From VBOC01 sp964512655 (GTDB taxonomy: Bacteria > Bacteroidota > Ignavibacteria > UBA10030 > SZUA-254), in contig CAZEJT010000001.1 of NCBI GenBank assembly GCA_964512655.1, forward strand, positions 372,001-436,000: DNA of 64,000 nucleotides, written 5' to 3'. This document shows, piece by piece, positions 7,741-15,704 of this stretch. The notes under the pieces were generated by a model. It saw only the letters and a list, made by a program, of their open reading frames with translations. It had not been told where the DNA came from and made no database searches. The position numbers were made by a program, and so were the translations under genes. The first letter of the stretch is position 1. Every line of letters begins with the position of its first letter.

Positions 7741-8454
7741 CTACTTCGCCGCGAAGGTGAAGTCCGCCGTCTTCGTGTCGCTCGCCCCCACGGTGACTTT
7801 CATCGTCTGAGTTCCGAACGCCTCGTGCCAGGCCTCGATCTCGTAGTCGCCCGCGGGGAGTCCCTTGATCTCGAACGTGCCCTTGTCGTTCGTGACGGCG
7901 TAGAAGGGGTGGTCGAGCACGCCGACGTAGGCCGCCATCCAGTTGTGGACATCGCATTTGATCTTGACCATGACTTCGGGGCTGGCGAACGTCTTCGTGT
8001 TTTTCATCCCCTGCTTCGGCTGGGCCATGTTGAACGGCGTGCTGTTTTTCGGCAGGGCGTGAATATTGTGGAGCGTCGGATCGCTGTTGACGATCTCGAG
8101 CTGCTGATTGGCCATCATGCCGAACACATGCGGATGGTACGTGCAGCCTTTCTGCTCGATCGTCTTCTTATCCTTCGGGGCGGGAAACTTTTTTCCTTCC
8201 AATCCTTTCTTGACATACACGAACACCCACTCGAGCGTATTGTTGGGGTTCACCGAGATCTTGTCAGAAGGGACCTGTTTTCCCTCGTGGATTTTCAGGC
8301 ATTTCTGGTCGGCCCCCATCGTGATCATCGAAACGGCAGGTTTCTTCCCTGTGAAATTGACCTTCCCCACGATAGTCCCGGCTTCGGCGCGCGAAACGAG
8401 CATGAAGCAGAAGGAAGTTGAGAGAAGGAGGGATAACCACTTTGTACCGTTCAT
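7741..8454 (-). CDS. Exported cupredoxin-like protein with carboxypeptidase-regulatory-type domain
   Basis: A 237-residue protein with a signal peptide cleaved near SRAEA-G. The central region has the layout of a type-1 copper site: His129 in TLHNIHALP, then C167-x2-H170-x2-M173 in KCDVHNWM, the spacing seen in amicyanin. The last 60 residues (TNDKGTFEIKGLPAGDYEIE) form a small beta-sandwich of the carboxypeptidase regulatory type. Two further cysteines (52, 104) may form a disulfide. It is the first gene of the oxidase operon, 13 bases before ctaD. Since no cytochrome c is encoded in the cluster, it may be a copper electron donor or copper carrier to the CuA centre; that is inference. Confidence 0.8.
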   Translation of the reverse strand: MNGTKWLSLLLSTSFCFMLVSRAEAGTIVGKVNFTGKKPAVSMITMGADQKCLKIHEGKQVPSDKISVNPNNTLEWVFVYVKKGLEGKKFPAPKDKKTIEQKGCTYHPHVFGMMANQQLEIVNSDPTLHNIHALPKNSTPFNMAQPKQGMKNTKTFASPEVMVKIKCDVHNWMAAYVGVLDHPFYAVTNDKGTFEIKGLPAGDYEIEAWHEAFGTQTMKVTVGASDTKTADFTFAAK

Positions 8455-8662
8455 TGAGATTCTCCTAAATGATTAAGAAATATGCAATTGGTTCGATACG
8501 GGCTGAATGTCTCTTGCAGGCGGATTCTTCAAATCATACGCCTTTTCCGCATTGGGTGGCTTATGATACTGATTTTTCGCGACTATTTCAAGAAATTTCA
8601 GCCCTTCTAATAGTTTAACGCCGGGGGACGGGGTGAGGTTTCTGGAAAAGAGGGCCGGCGGC

Positions 8663-9118
8663 CTACCTTGGCTGCTGGAGGCTCAGAGTCCGGTGAAGCT
8701 GTCGCATGAGACGATTCCTCATGGCCTGCTGGTTGGAGAGGAGAGCGGCGACCGGCCTGGCAGGCACGCCTTCCCCTTTTTCCTCCGCGCGGGCATTCGC
8801 GATGGAAAGCTCTTCGTGGTATGCTCTAAGGATTGCGATGGCGACATCGCAGTCGTGGATTGAACCGAGGAGATCAAGCGTTTCTTCAAGCTCGCTCAGA
8901 CTCCGCTTGAACTCTTTTCCGAACGAGCCCTCGAGGGATTCCATCAGGTATCGGAGCGGCTTGCCTGCGATCCGCATTTCGTGCAGTTTCTCGGGCTCGT
9001 CCGGGAATCGCAGCGCTTCTTCCTGCAGGGTGAGGAATCGGGCCCGAAGACTGTCTACGATATGCAATGCCTCATCGAGAAAACGCCCTCCTTGTTTGAG
9101 CTTGACGGCTGGGGGCAT
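8663..9118 (-). CDS. CHAD domain protein, C-terminal half (downstream of an in-frame amber codon)
   Basis: 151 residues forming the second helical half of a CHAD domain, with the repeat motif LHEMRIAGKPLRYLMES and the late motif LGSIHDCDVA, both typical of CHAD proteins, which bind polyphosphate through conserved basic residues. Its ATG at 9118 lies in the same reading frame as the upstream half and is separated from it only by a TAG and a CAG codon. No ribosome site is visible before this ATG. It is probably the rest of one gene interrupted by a nonsense codon. Read-through or independent translation of the half remain possible. Confidence 0.7.
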   Translation of the reverse strand: MPPAVKLKQGGRFLDEALHIVDSLRARFLTLQEEALRFPDEPEKLHEMRIAGKPLRYLMESLEGSFGKEFKRSLSELEETLDLLGSIHDCDVAIAILRAYHEELSIANARAEEKGEGVPARPVAALLSNQQAMRNRLMRQLHRTLSLQQPR

Positions 9119-9121
9119 CTG

Positions 9122-9634
9122 CTAGAGTGAATCGGCTACGAAGCGTGAGAGGCGTCCCTTGAACCGGTTCTTTCGCAGCGACTTCAACTCGCTCCGCAGA
9201 GCCTTCCGTGCCTCGCGCCGTTCCCGAATCTTCCTTGCTATAAGAAGATCGAGCGCGATGTGCTCCTCGGGGGGCAGGGTGGACCTGTGCGAATCGGCCG
9301 TTGCGAGAAAGAGATCGTTCTCGCGCACCCTCCCCGACATCCTGATCAAAAGCCGCAGATCCTTCGTGTGAATTCTGAGCTCTTTTTGCGGGAAGCAGTC
9401 CCTGAACAGCCTTAGGAGGGCCTGAACCCTCCGCAGGGACACGCGCATGCGGTGAAGGGTTTCAGGATCGTCCTTCTCAAGGGGTCCTTCCATGCTCTTG
9501 AAGAGCCGTTTCAGTCTGACGCGCAAAACCGTCTTGAGCCCCTGACTCAGACTCTCGCGGGGGTCGATCGCGCGGCGGAGGGGAGGCCTCGCCGCGCGCC
9601 TCCCGGATTTTTTTAATCTCACGGGACTTGACAT
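9122..9634 (-). CDS. CHAD domain protein, N-terminal half (ends at an amber codon)
   Basis: 170 residues with the first CHAD repeat motif LHRMRVSLRRVQALLRLF and a later RVRENDLFL segment, plus a basic N-terminus. CHAD domains are alpha-helical, carry many Arg/Lys residues and associate with polyphosphate. The gene lies downstream of the pst-phoU operon, which suits a link to phosphate storage. The frame stops at TAG (9124-9122) and then continues in the same frame as the next half. Together the halves would give about 320 residues, the length of a full two-bundle CHAD protein. A sequencing error, a true nonsense mutation or stop-codon read-through cannot be told apart here. Confidence 0.7.
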   Translation of the reverse strand: MSSPVRLKKSGRRAARPPLRRAIDPRESLSQGLKTVLRVRLKRLFKSMEGPLEKDDPETLHRMRVSLRRVQALLRLFRDCFPQKELRIHTKDLRLLIRMSGRVRENDLFLATADSHRSTLPPEEHIALDLLIARKIRERREARKALRSELKSLRKNRFKGRLSRFVADSL

Positions 9635-9708
9635 TAAAGGGTGGTTTCCCTATGTTGGTTTCGCAACGCGTTACCTCTTCCTTAACTCGCAATCATCAGA
9701 CCGGTTTC

Positions 9709-9936
9709 ATGATCCAGACATCCTGCTCCGCGTGCGGCTCCACCAATGTGAGAGTGAGCCGATTCCAACGAAAGGATTTTCCGGCACGGTTCTGTTTTGT
9801 CGAGTGCGGGGAGTGCGGACAAAGCCTGGGCGTAGCCGATTCGTCCGCGATCCACGATGCGTTTCGCAGGCGGGAAAAATCTTCGAGGAAACTCGCCGAC
9901 GTGGTCTTCAGCAGACGTCTCGCCGAAACAGCGTAA
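9709..9936 (+). CDS. Small zinc-ribbon-like protein
   Basis: A 75-residue frame starting MIQTSCSACGSTNVRVSRF. It has two cysteine pairs (C-x2-C near residues 6-9 and another C-x2-C in ECGECGQSLG around 30-35), the pattern of a zinc ribbon, followed by a basic helical tail. It is transcribed away from the CHAD gene. An in-frame ATG at 9652 and one at 9628 give longer versions, but the conserved-looking part begins at 9709. Function unknown; DNA, RNA or protein binding are all possible. It is the only plausible plus-strand gene in the minus-strand phosphate region. Confidence 0.5.
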   Translation: MIQTSCSACGSTNVRVSRFQRKDFPARFCFVECGECGQSLGVADSSAIHDAFRRREKSSRKLADVVFSRRLAETA

Positions 9937-10026
9937 CCTCCCCGTAGTTCGTTCCTTCCAGCTTCCACAATCCAAGATATGCCGCCCGGGTCCCTGGCCG
10001 GACGTCAACGCCGGTTAACGCCGGCG

Positions 10027-10095
10027 CTGGTGTCACCGTATGGACCGTGACACCAGTTTCACAACGATTCCTGATGCGCAGGCTGAAGCCTGCGC
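10027..10095. repeat. Extragenic palindrome pair (copy 1)
   Basis: Two palindromes lie in the gap between the zinc-ribbon gene and phoU. The first (10027-10056) is a near-perfect 13-base inverted repeat around ATGG (left arm CTGGTGTCACCGT, right arm ACCGTGACACCAG, one mismatch). The second (10076-10095) is GCGCAGGCT-GA-AGCCTGCGC. Close copies of both occur at 17783-17868, so this is a dispersed repeat rather than just the terminator of phoU, although it lies just past that gene's stop and could also act as one. Confidence 0.75.
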
Positions 10096-10119
10096 CTGCC
10101 GCCGCCACCTGCTGATGCT

Positions 10120-10779
10120 CTAACCTCCGGCATGGTGCTTCACCACGCGTGCCTGCGCGATGAAGATCACTTCCTCGGCGATATTTGTCGAAAGGTCGGC
10201 CACGCGCTCCAGATTCCTGCTGATGCGGATAAGATCCAGGCCGGCGTCGATATTTCTCTGGTCGCCCTTCATGAGCTGGATAAATCCGGTGACGCTCTTC
10301 CGGTTCAGCTCATCGATGGTGTCGTCCTGCTCGAGCACCGACATCCCGAGGCGGGCGTCGCGGTGGATGAATCCGTCGAGCGCGTTCCTGAGCATCGATT
10401 GCGCCACCTTGGCCATGTCGGGAATTTCGAGGAGCGTATCGACCGGGTTCAGCTTGTGAAGGGTGAGGGCGGACTCGGCGATGTTGACCGCATGGTCGCC
10501 GATGCGCTCGAGATCGTTGTTGATTTTCTGCACCGCGAGGATCAACCGCAGATCGACGGCAACAGGCTGTTGAAGAGCTAGAAGGTCGATAATGGCGTTA
10601 TCGATTTCGATTTCGAGCGTGTTGACGCGCTCGTCTCCCTCGATCACCTCCCGTGCGAGGGCGTCATCCTTCTGGAAGAAGGACTTGAGCGAGAGCGCGA
10701 TCGCCTCCTCGACGACGCTCCCCATCTTGATGAGGTTTGTTTTGAGGCTTTCCAGCTCTTGCTCGAAATGCCGCTTCAT
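10120..10779 (-). CDS. phoU: Phosphate signalling regulator PhoU
   Basis: Cytoplasmic helical protein of 219 residues that links the Pst transporter to the PhoR kinase and represses the Pho response when phosphate is ample. Two PhoU repeats are visible, with the metal-binding motif IGDHAVNIAE in the first and LERVADLSTNIAEEV in the second. It begins inside the last codons of pstB (4-base overlap), so it is the last gene of pstSCAB-phoU. Length and motifs are normal for the family. Confidence 0.96.
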   Translation of the reverse strand: MKRHFEQELESLKTNLIKMGSVVEEAIALSLKSFFQKDDALAREVIEGDERVNTLEIEIDNAIIDLLALQQPVAVDLRLILAVQKINNDLERIGDHAVNIAESALTLHKLNPVDTLLEIPDMAKVAQSMLRNALDGFIHRDARLGMSVLEQDDTIDELNRKSVTGFIQLMKGDQRNIDAGLDLIRISRNLERVADLSTNIAEEVIFIAQARVVKHHAGG

Positions 10780-11639
10780 CCGAACCTTCCGGTGATATAG
10801 TCCTCCGTCTGCTTCTTTCCCGGAGTCGTAAAGAGGGTCTTGGTGGCGTCGAATTCGATCAGTTCGCCCAGGTAAAGGAAGGCTGTCTGGTCGCTCACCC
10901 GCGCGGCCTGCTGCATGTTATGGGTGACAATGACGATCGTAAACGATTCCTTCAACTCAAAAATCAGCTCCTCGATCTTTGCCGTGGCGATGGGATCGAG
11001 GGCGCTCGCCGGCTCGTCCATGAGGATCACTTCCGGGTCCATTGCGAGCGTGCGCGCAATGCAGAGGCGCTGCTGCTGGCCTCCCGAGAGACTGACCCCC
11101 GATTTCCCGAGCGAATCCTTGACCTCATCCCATAGCGCCGCGCGGCGAAGGCTGCGCTCGACTGTTTCGGCGAGCTCCTTCTTCCTCGCCAGGCCGTTCA
11201 GCTTCAGACCCGCCGCCACATTATCGAAGATCGACATCGTCGGGAACGGATTGGCTTTCTGGAACACCATTCCGACATGGCGGCGGAGGATTACGGGGTC
11301 GTGCTCGAACACATCCTTGCCGTCGAGCAGGATCGTCCCGGTCATCGTTCCTCCCCCGACTTCATGCATCCGGTTCAGGCAGCGCAGAAACGTCGATTTG
11401 CCGCACCCCGACGGGCCGATGATCGCGACGACGCGGTTCGGATGGATATCGATCGAGATTCCCTTCAGGACATGAGTCTTCCCGAAGTAGGCGTGGAGGT
11501 CGCCTGCCGAGATCTTCGCGTTGTGCTGAGATCTTCGTGGCGACTCCTCTCCGGAGGGACTCCGGTCCGGCACCGATAGCGGGGCCGGTGTCTCAGCGAT
11601 CAGAGTATTTGCTCCTTGTGGCGATTCGAAATATGACAT
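10776..11639 (-). CDS. pstB: Phosphate ABC transporter ATP-binding protein PstB
   Basis: ATPase that powers phosphate import through PstCA. Walker A is GPSGCGKST, the Q-loop region reads GMVFQKANPFPTMSIFDNVA, the signature is LSGGQQQRLCIARTLA, and Walker B is VILMDEPASALDP, with a THNMQQAARVSD switch. At 287 residues it is about 35 longer than most PstB proteins because of a disordered Ser/Pro-rich N-terminus before the core. The ATG at 11639 overlaps the end of pstA by 47 bases; a start closer to KISAGDLHAYFG is possible but no better codon or ribosome site was seen. Confidence 0.95.
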   Translation of the reverse strand: MSYFESPQGANTLIAETPAPLSVPDRSPSGEESPRRSQHNAKISAGDLHAYFGKTHVLKGISIDIHPNRVVAIIGPSGCGKSTFLRCLNRMHEVGGGTMTGTILLDGKDVFEHDPVILRRHVGMVFQKANPFPTMSIFDNVAAGLKLNGLARKKELAETVERSLRRAALWDEVKDSLGKSGVSLSGGQQQRLCIARTLAMDPEVILMDEPASALDPIATAKIEELIFELKESFTIVIVTHNMQQAARVSDQTAFLYLGELIEFDATKTLFTTPGKKQTEDYITGRFG

Positions 11640-12450
11640 TCAAGATAAAGATCAGGGCGATTAAAACAAAGGCCGCGGCCCACGCCTGCCTGTTCCAGTC
11701 CTCGAACGGCGCTTTGGCGTAGTCGAAGATGAATACCGTGAGCGAGGCGATCGGCTGGCCGACGGAGGTAGACCAGAACCTGTTCCCGAGCGCGGTGAAG
11801 AGAAGCGGGGCGGTTTCTCCGGCGGCCCTTGCAAAGGCAAGGAGAACCCCCGTCGTGATTCCTTTGAGCGCAGCGGGGAGAATGACCCTGAGCGTGCTCT
11901 TCCAGCGCGGGACGCCGAGCGCCAGGGCCGCCTCGCGGTACGAATGCGGGACAAGACGGATCATTTCCTCCGTGGTGCGCGTGATCGTGGGAATCATGAT
12001 CAGGCCGAGCGCGATGCCGCCGGCCAGCGCCGAAAAATGACCCATCGGCAGGACCACAAGGATATAAGCCACGACGCCTACCACGATCGAGGGTACGCCG
12101 CTCAACACGTCCGCGAGGAACCTTACCCAGACGCCGACCGGGTGATCGCCGTACTCGGCAAGGTAGATCCCTGCCATGATGCCGATTGGAAGGCCGACGA
12201 GCGACCCGATCAGCAACAAGATTCCGGTTCCCGCAAGGGCGTTTGCCATCCCACCCCCGGCCTCACCGACGGGTTTCGGCATTTGGGTGAAGAAGTCGAG
12301 GTTCACCGCGCCTATCCCCTGGGACATCGTGTAAAAAAAGATAAGAAAAAGGGGCAGGATCACGAGAAAGCCGCTGAGGACGGAGACCGAGGTCATGACG
12401 ACATTCGTGATCTTCCGTCTCCGGTGATTCTGCGTTGCCCGGCTCTTCAT
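11593..12450 (-). CDS. pstA: Phosphate ABC transporter permease PstA
   Basis: Inner-membrane permease, 285 residues with six helices, pairing with PstC to form the phosphate channel. The EAA-type cytoplasmic loop that contacts PstB is seen as SYREAALALGVPRWKSTLRV. The N-terminus is basic (MKSRATQNHRRRKITN). It overlaps pstC by 4 bases and pstB by 47 bases. The family's helix motif PSIVVGVVAYILVV is clear. Confidence 0.95.
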   Translation of the reverse strand: MKSRATQNHRRRKITNVVMTSVSVLSGFLVILPLFLIFFYTMSQGIGAVNLDFFTQMPKPVGEAGGGMANALAGTGILLLIGSLVGLPIGIMAGIYLAEYGDHPVGVWVRFLADVLSGVPSIVVGVVAYILVVLPMGHFSALAGGIALGLIMIPTITRTTEEMIRLVPHSYREAALALGVPRWKSTLRVILPAALKGITTGVLLAFARAAGETAPLLFTALGNRFWSTSVGQPIASLTVFIFDYAKAPFEDWNRQAWAAAFVLIALIFILNVIFRIATRSKYSDR

Positions 12451-13454
12451 GCGGCGAACCTCTTTGCGACGCTCCAGACGATAAAACGGGCAATCGCATT
12501 CAGAATCACCGTGACCACAAAAAGGAGGAGCGCAATCTCGATAAGGGAACTGACGTAGAGAGGACTGGTGGCCTCGGAGAATTCATTTGCGATGACGCTT
12601 GCCATCGAGTGCGCCGGGCTGAAGAGAGAGGCGGCGATCTCGGCGCGGTTTCCGATGACCATAGTGACAGCCATCGTTTCACCGACGGCTCTCCCCAAGC
12701 CGAGGAGCGTGGCCCCGAGTATTCCCGAGCGTGCGCTTGAGAGAACGATCTTCGTGGTCTCCCACTTGGTGGCTCCCAGTGCGAGCGCGGCCTCGCGCTG
12801 GGAATGGGGGACCGACCGGAGGACGTCCCGCGAAATTGAGATGATGATCGGAAGGATCATGATCGCGAGGATCAATCCGGCCGCGAGCATGCCGAACCCA
12901 TAGTGCGCCCCGCGAAAGAACGGGAGGAAGCCCAGCGTCTCCTCAAGGAGTGGTTCCGCGGTACTCCGTATCCAGGGGACGAGAACGAAGATTCCCCAGA
13001 GCCCGTAGACGATGCTCGGAATGGCGGCCAGGAGTTCGACGAGGAAGGACATCGGCCGCTCAAGCCAGGGCGGGGCGAGCTCCGAGAGCAGCGTTGCCAC
13101 CGCCAGACCGAGAGGGAGAGCAATCAGAAGGGCAAGGAGAGATGAAACGACAGTGCCGTAGATAAACGGCAGGCTGCCGTACTGTTCCTGCACCGGATCC
13201 CATGTCGAGCTGGAAAGGAAGTTCCAGCCGAAGGCCCCGATCGACGGGAGGGATCCCTTCACCATCTCGTAGGCCATCAGGATGACGATTCCGAAGACCG
13301 CGAGAGCAAAGAGGAGCGTGATATTCCTGAAGACGACGTCGCCGAAATTTCCCGTCGCAGTCGCCCGCGATCCCGACCGGCCGCCTTCAAGGGGCGGCCG
13401 GAACTCTGTGCCGATGTTCAGCGCGTTTCGAGAGACGCGATCTTCTTCTCGCAC
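12447..13454 (-). CDS. pstC: Phosphate ABC transporter permease PstC
   Basis: Partner permease of PstA, with six core membrane helices, the family segment AAIPSIVYGLWGIFVLVPW and the EAA loop SQREAALALGATKWETTKIV. The start is uncertain. No ATG lies near the core; the first usable codon is a GTG at 13454, overlapping the 3' end of pstS by 37 bases and giving 335 residues. The ATG at 13529 would add 25 residues that read only as the shadow of pstS. The stop overlaps pstA by 4 bases, so the operon is tightly coupled. Confidence 0.93.
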   Translation of the reverse strand: MREEDRVSRNALNIGTEFRPPLEGGRSGSRATATGNFGDVVFRNITLLFALAVFGIVILMAYEMVKGSLPSIGAFGWNFLSSSTWDPVQEQYGSLPFIYGTVVSSLLALLIALPLGLAVATLLSELAPPWLERPMSFLVELLAAIPSIVYGLWGIFVLVPWIRSTAEPLLEETLGFLPFFRGAHYGFGMLAAGLILAIMILPIIISISRDVLRSVPHSQREAALALGATKWETTKIVLSSARSGILGATLLGLGRAVGETMAVTMVIGNRAEIAASLFSPAHSMASVIANEFSEATSPLYVSSLIEIALLLFVVTVILNAIARFIVWSVAKRFAA

Positions 13455-14449
13455 AGCACCTTCACTTCCTTCGGAAGAGGCGCATAGTAGAGGTCTTTCG
13501 CGTACGACTGCCCGTCCGCCAGGGCCCATTTGAGGAAGTCAGCGACCGCCTTGATCTTTTCTTTCTCCTTATTTCCCTTATACACGAGCAGCCACGTGAA
13601 TCCGGAGATGGGGTAGGACTCTTTCCCGTCTGCATTCGTCAGGGAAACGCGCAGGTCTTCGGGCATCTCTTTCATCGCTGCCGCTGCCGCAGTGACGGCC
13701 TGGAATGTAGGTTCCACAAAATTTCCTGCTTTATTCCTGAGTGAGGCGTAAGGGAGGTTGTTTTTCACTGCATACGCAAGTTCCACGTAGCCGATCGAGC
13801 CCTCCGACTGCTTGACGAGCCCGGCGACCCCTTCGTTCCCCTTTCCTCCGAGCCCCACAGGCCAGTTGACGGAGGTTCCTTTGCCGACCTTTTGTTCCCA
13901 ATCCTTGCTCACCTTCGTCAGATAATCCGTGAAGATGCTGGTTGTTCCGCTCCCGTCAGAACGATGAGTCACGAGAATGGCCAGATCGGGGAGGTTTTTG
14001 CCCGGGTTTAACGAAGTCAGTTTCTCGTCGTTCCATTTGGTTATCTGGCCGAGGAAGATGCCGGAGAGGACCTCCGGTGACAGCCGGAGACCAGAGCCCA
14101 TTCCAGGAATATTGTACGTGGCGACTATTGCTCCCATCACGGTCGGGATGTGCAGGATATCAGTCCCCTGTTTCTCTTTTGCTTCCTTGAGCTGAGCGTC
14201 GGACATGAAAGCATCGGACGCGCCGAAATCGACCGTCCCTTCGGTCACCTGCTTGATGCCCCCGCCGCTTCCGATCGACTGGTAGTTGAATTCAACACCG
14301 GTCTTGGTGTGATACAGATCGAACCACTTCGAGTAGATGACGTACGGAAATGTTGCGCCGGCTCCGTTGAGTTTGAGCTGAGCGACCGCCGCTCCCGTCA
14401 GGGCCCCTGCGAGGCAAAGGCACGACAGGAATGCAAGGGATTTTCTCAT
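13418..14449 (-). CDS. pstS: Phosphate-binding periplasmic protein PstS
   Basis: Periplasmic receptor that delivers phosphate to PstCA, 343 residues with a Sec signal peptide ending near GAAVAQ. Phosphate-binding segments typical of the family are present: LNGAGATFPYVIYSKW, YQSIGSGGGIKQVTEG, FGASDAFMS and the RSDGSGTTSIFTDYL loop. It is the first transport gene after the porin, 45 bases downstream of that gene's stop, and its 3' end overlaps pstC. The four-unit Pho-box-like array at 15666-15704 probably controls it together with the porin. Confidence 0.97.
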   Translation of the reverse strand: MRKSLAFLSCLCLAGALTGAAVAQLKLNGAGATFPYVIYSKWFDLYHTKTGVEFNYQSIGSGGGIKQVTEGTVDFGASDAFMSDAQLKEAKEKQGTDILHIPTVMGAIVATYNIPGMGSGLRLSPEVLSGIFLGQITKWNDEKLTSLNPGKNLPDLAILVTHRSDGSGTTSIFTDYLTKVSKDWEQKVGKGTSVNWPVGLGGKGNEGVAGLVKQSEGSIGYVELAYAVKNNLPYASLRNKAGNFVEPTFQAVTAAAAAMKEMPEDLRVSLTNADGKESYPISGFTWLLVYKGNKEKEKIKAVADFLKWALADGQSYAKDLYYAPLPKEVKVLCEKKIASLETR

Positions 14450-14494
14450 ACTTGATTCTCCTTAGTTGAGTTGAGGAAGTTCTCTGCCTTCTGA

Positions 14495-15562
14495 TTACCT
14501 GTAATAGTATCCGAATGTCAGCCGGGCGACCACGTCGGTGGTCGAACCGGTCGCCGCATAGGGCTGAATCCAGACGTTCGGCATGATGTGGACGTCGGGA
14601 GTGGGCATGAAATCGATCGCACCAAGCCCGAAGTAGACGGTGTTGTTGCTCAAACCTGTGTTGGAATCGTAGATATCGAAGCGTCCCACAAGCCGGACCT
14701 GGTCGGCGACCATACCCCATGCCCATGCAGAGACCCCATATCCGTTTTGGGTCTCAAGCGCGGTGAGGGGTGTGCTCCGGAAATTGTTCTGCGTGGGGTG
14801 GTAGAAGCCCTCCAGGCCGAAGGAGTATTTTCCTTCCTCCCTGTATCCGAGGAAACCTGCGAAGGTGAAGCTGTTGTTATCTTTGTACGTGCCGTCGAAC
14901 GAATCGTACACCTTTGCTTCCGCATCAAGGTCGGCGTACACGGTCGCCTGGAATTGAGACGAAGGCTTGAAGTGGAGGAGGCCGTAGTATCTCTTGAATT
15001 TGTTGGTTTCGATCGACTGTCCCGAATTATTCCCGATCTTGAGCCAGTAGTTCGCGGTCCCGTCGCCGGCGAGCTTTCCCCTGAGATCCACGCCGAGATC
15101 TGTCCTCGGCGCTATACCGCGCAGGTCCATGATTGTCTTCTCGAGGGACCGGTATCCCCATGCCACCTCGGCGATATCCCAGGTCGGGGTGGGGGAGAGG
15201 CCCGCGATGAAATCGCTTCCCTCGAAGACACCCTTCCATTTCAGGAACGCCTCCTTCATAAAGGTGGTTATCTTGGCGCTCGGAGTGGTCAATTCCTTCT
15301 GATCGGCTTCGAACCGGACCCTGGCGTCGAACGAGGGGGAAATGGTGTGATCGTAGGTGAAGTATATCCTGCGGAACTGGAATCCCTGCAAATCCTTCTT
15401 GGATGCGTCGTTCATCTGGATATTGTAATAGTAATCCAGATACGTTTCTCCGCTGAATCTGTCTTTCGGCGGCGTGGGCGGAGCCGAAGTGCTGTCCTGG
15501 GCTCTGACGAGCCCCTGGAATGCGATGGCTCCGAGTACTAAAAGAAGAGTGGGCGATCTCAT
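14495..15562 (-). CDS. Outer-membrane beta-barrel porin of the pst operon
   Basis: 355 residues with a signal peptide (MRSPTLLLVLGAIAFQGLVR, cleaved near RAQ) and then alternating aromatic/polar beta strands ending in LTFGYYYR, an aromatic C-terminus fit for BAM-dependent outer-membrane insertion. A Pro-rich linker (STSAPPTPPKD) precedes the barrel, which begins TYLDYYYNIQ. It lies directly upstream of pstS and downstream of a Pho-box-like array, so it is probably the phosphate entry pore of the outer membrane. By shape it resembles phosphate-selective porin-type barrels, but the exact family is not certain from sequence alone. Confidence 0.8.
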   Translation of the reverse strand: MRSPTLLLVLGAIAFQGLVRAQDSTSAPPTPPKDRFSGETYLDYYYNIQMNDASKKDLQGFQFRRIYFTYDHTISPSFDARVRFEADQKELTTPSAKITTFMKEAFLKWKGVFEGSDFIAGLSPTPTWDIAEVAWGYRSLEKTIMDLRGIAPRTDLGVDLRGKLAGDGTANYWLKIGNNSGQSIETNKFKRYYGLLHFKPSSQFQATVYADLDAEAKVYDSFDGTYKDNNSFTFAGFLGYREEGKYSFGLEGFYHPTQNNFRSTPLTALETQNGYGVSAWAWGMVADQVRLVGRFDIYDSNTGLSNNTVYFGLGAIDFMPTPDVHIMPNVWIQPYAATGSTTDVVARLTFGYYYR

Positions 15563-15665
15563 CTTTAGTTCCTCTCATGTGGTGTAGGTGGGCCTTTAAG
15601 GCTCCCAGGACCGGCGGCCATCCGGGGGGTGGCTTGTGGTGGTTCGCCCGAAGATACGAAGGGGG

Positions 15666-15704
15666 GATTACAGCAGGGTTATGCCAATGTTAAGAAATTG
15701 TTAA
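15666..15704 (-). promoter_or_regulatory. Candidate Pho box: four direct repeats with an 11-base period
   Basis: Read on the minus strand, the hexamers TTAACA (15704-15699), TTAACA (15693-15688), ATAACC (15682-15677) and GTAATC (15671-15666) recur exactly every 11 bases. The first overlaps the phoR stop codon. PhoB/PhoP-type regulators bind tandem half-sites with this one-helical-turn period. The array lies about 105-140 bases upstream of the porin gene, placing it to activate porin-pstSCAB-phoU. Site calls are by eye. Confidence 0.6.

Noticed and set aside
13455..13529. ATG start for pstC at 13529
   Set aside because: The extra residues are a shadow of the pstS C-terminus; the GTG at 13454 gives a better, though unproven, start.
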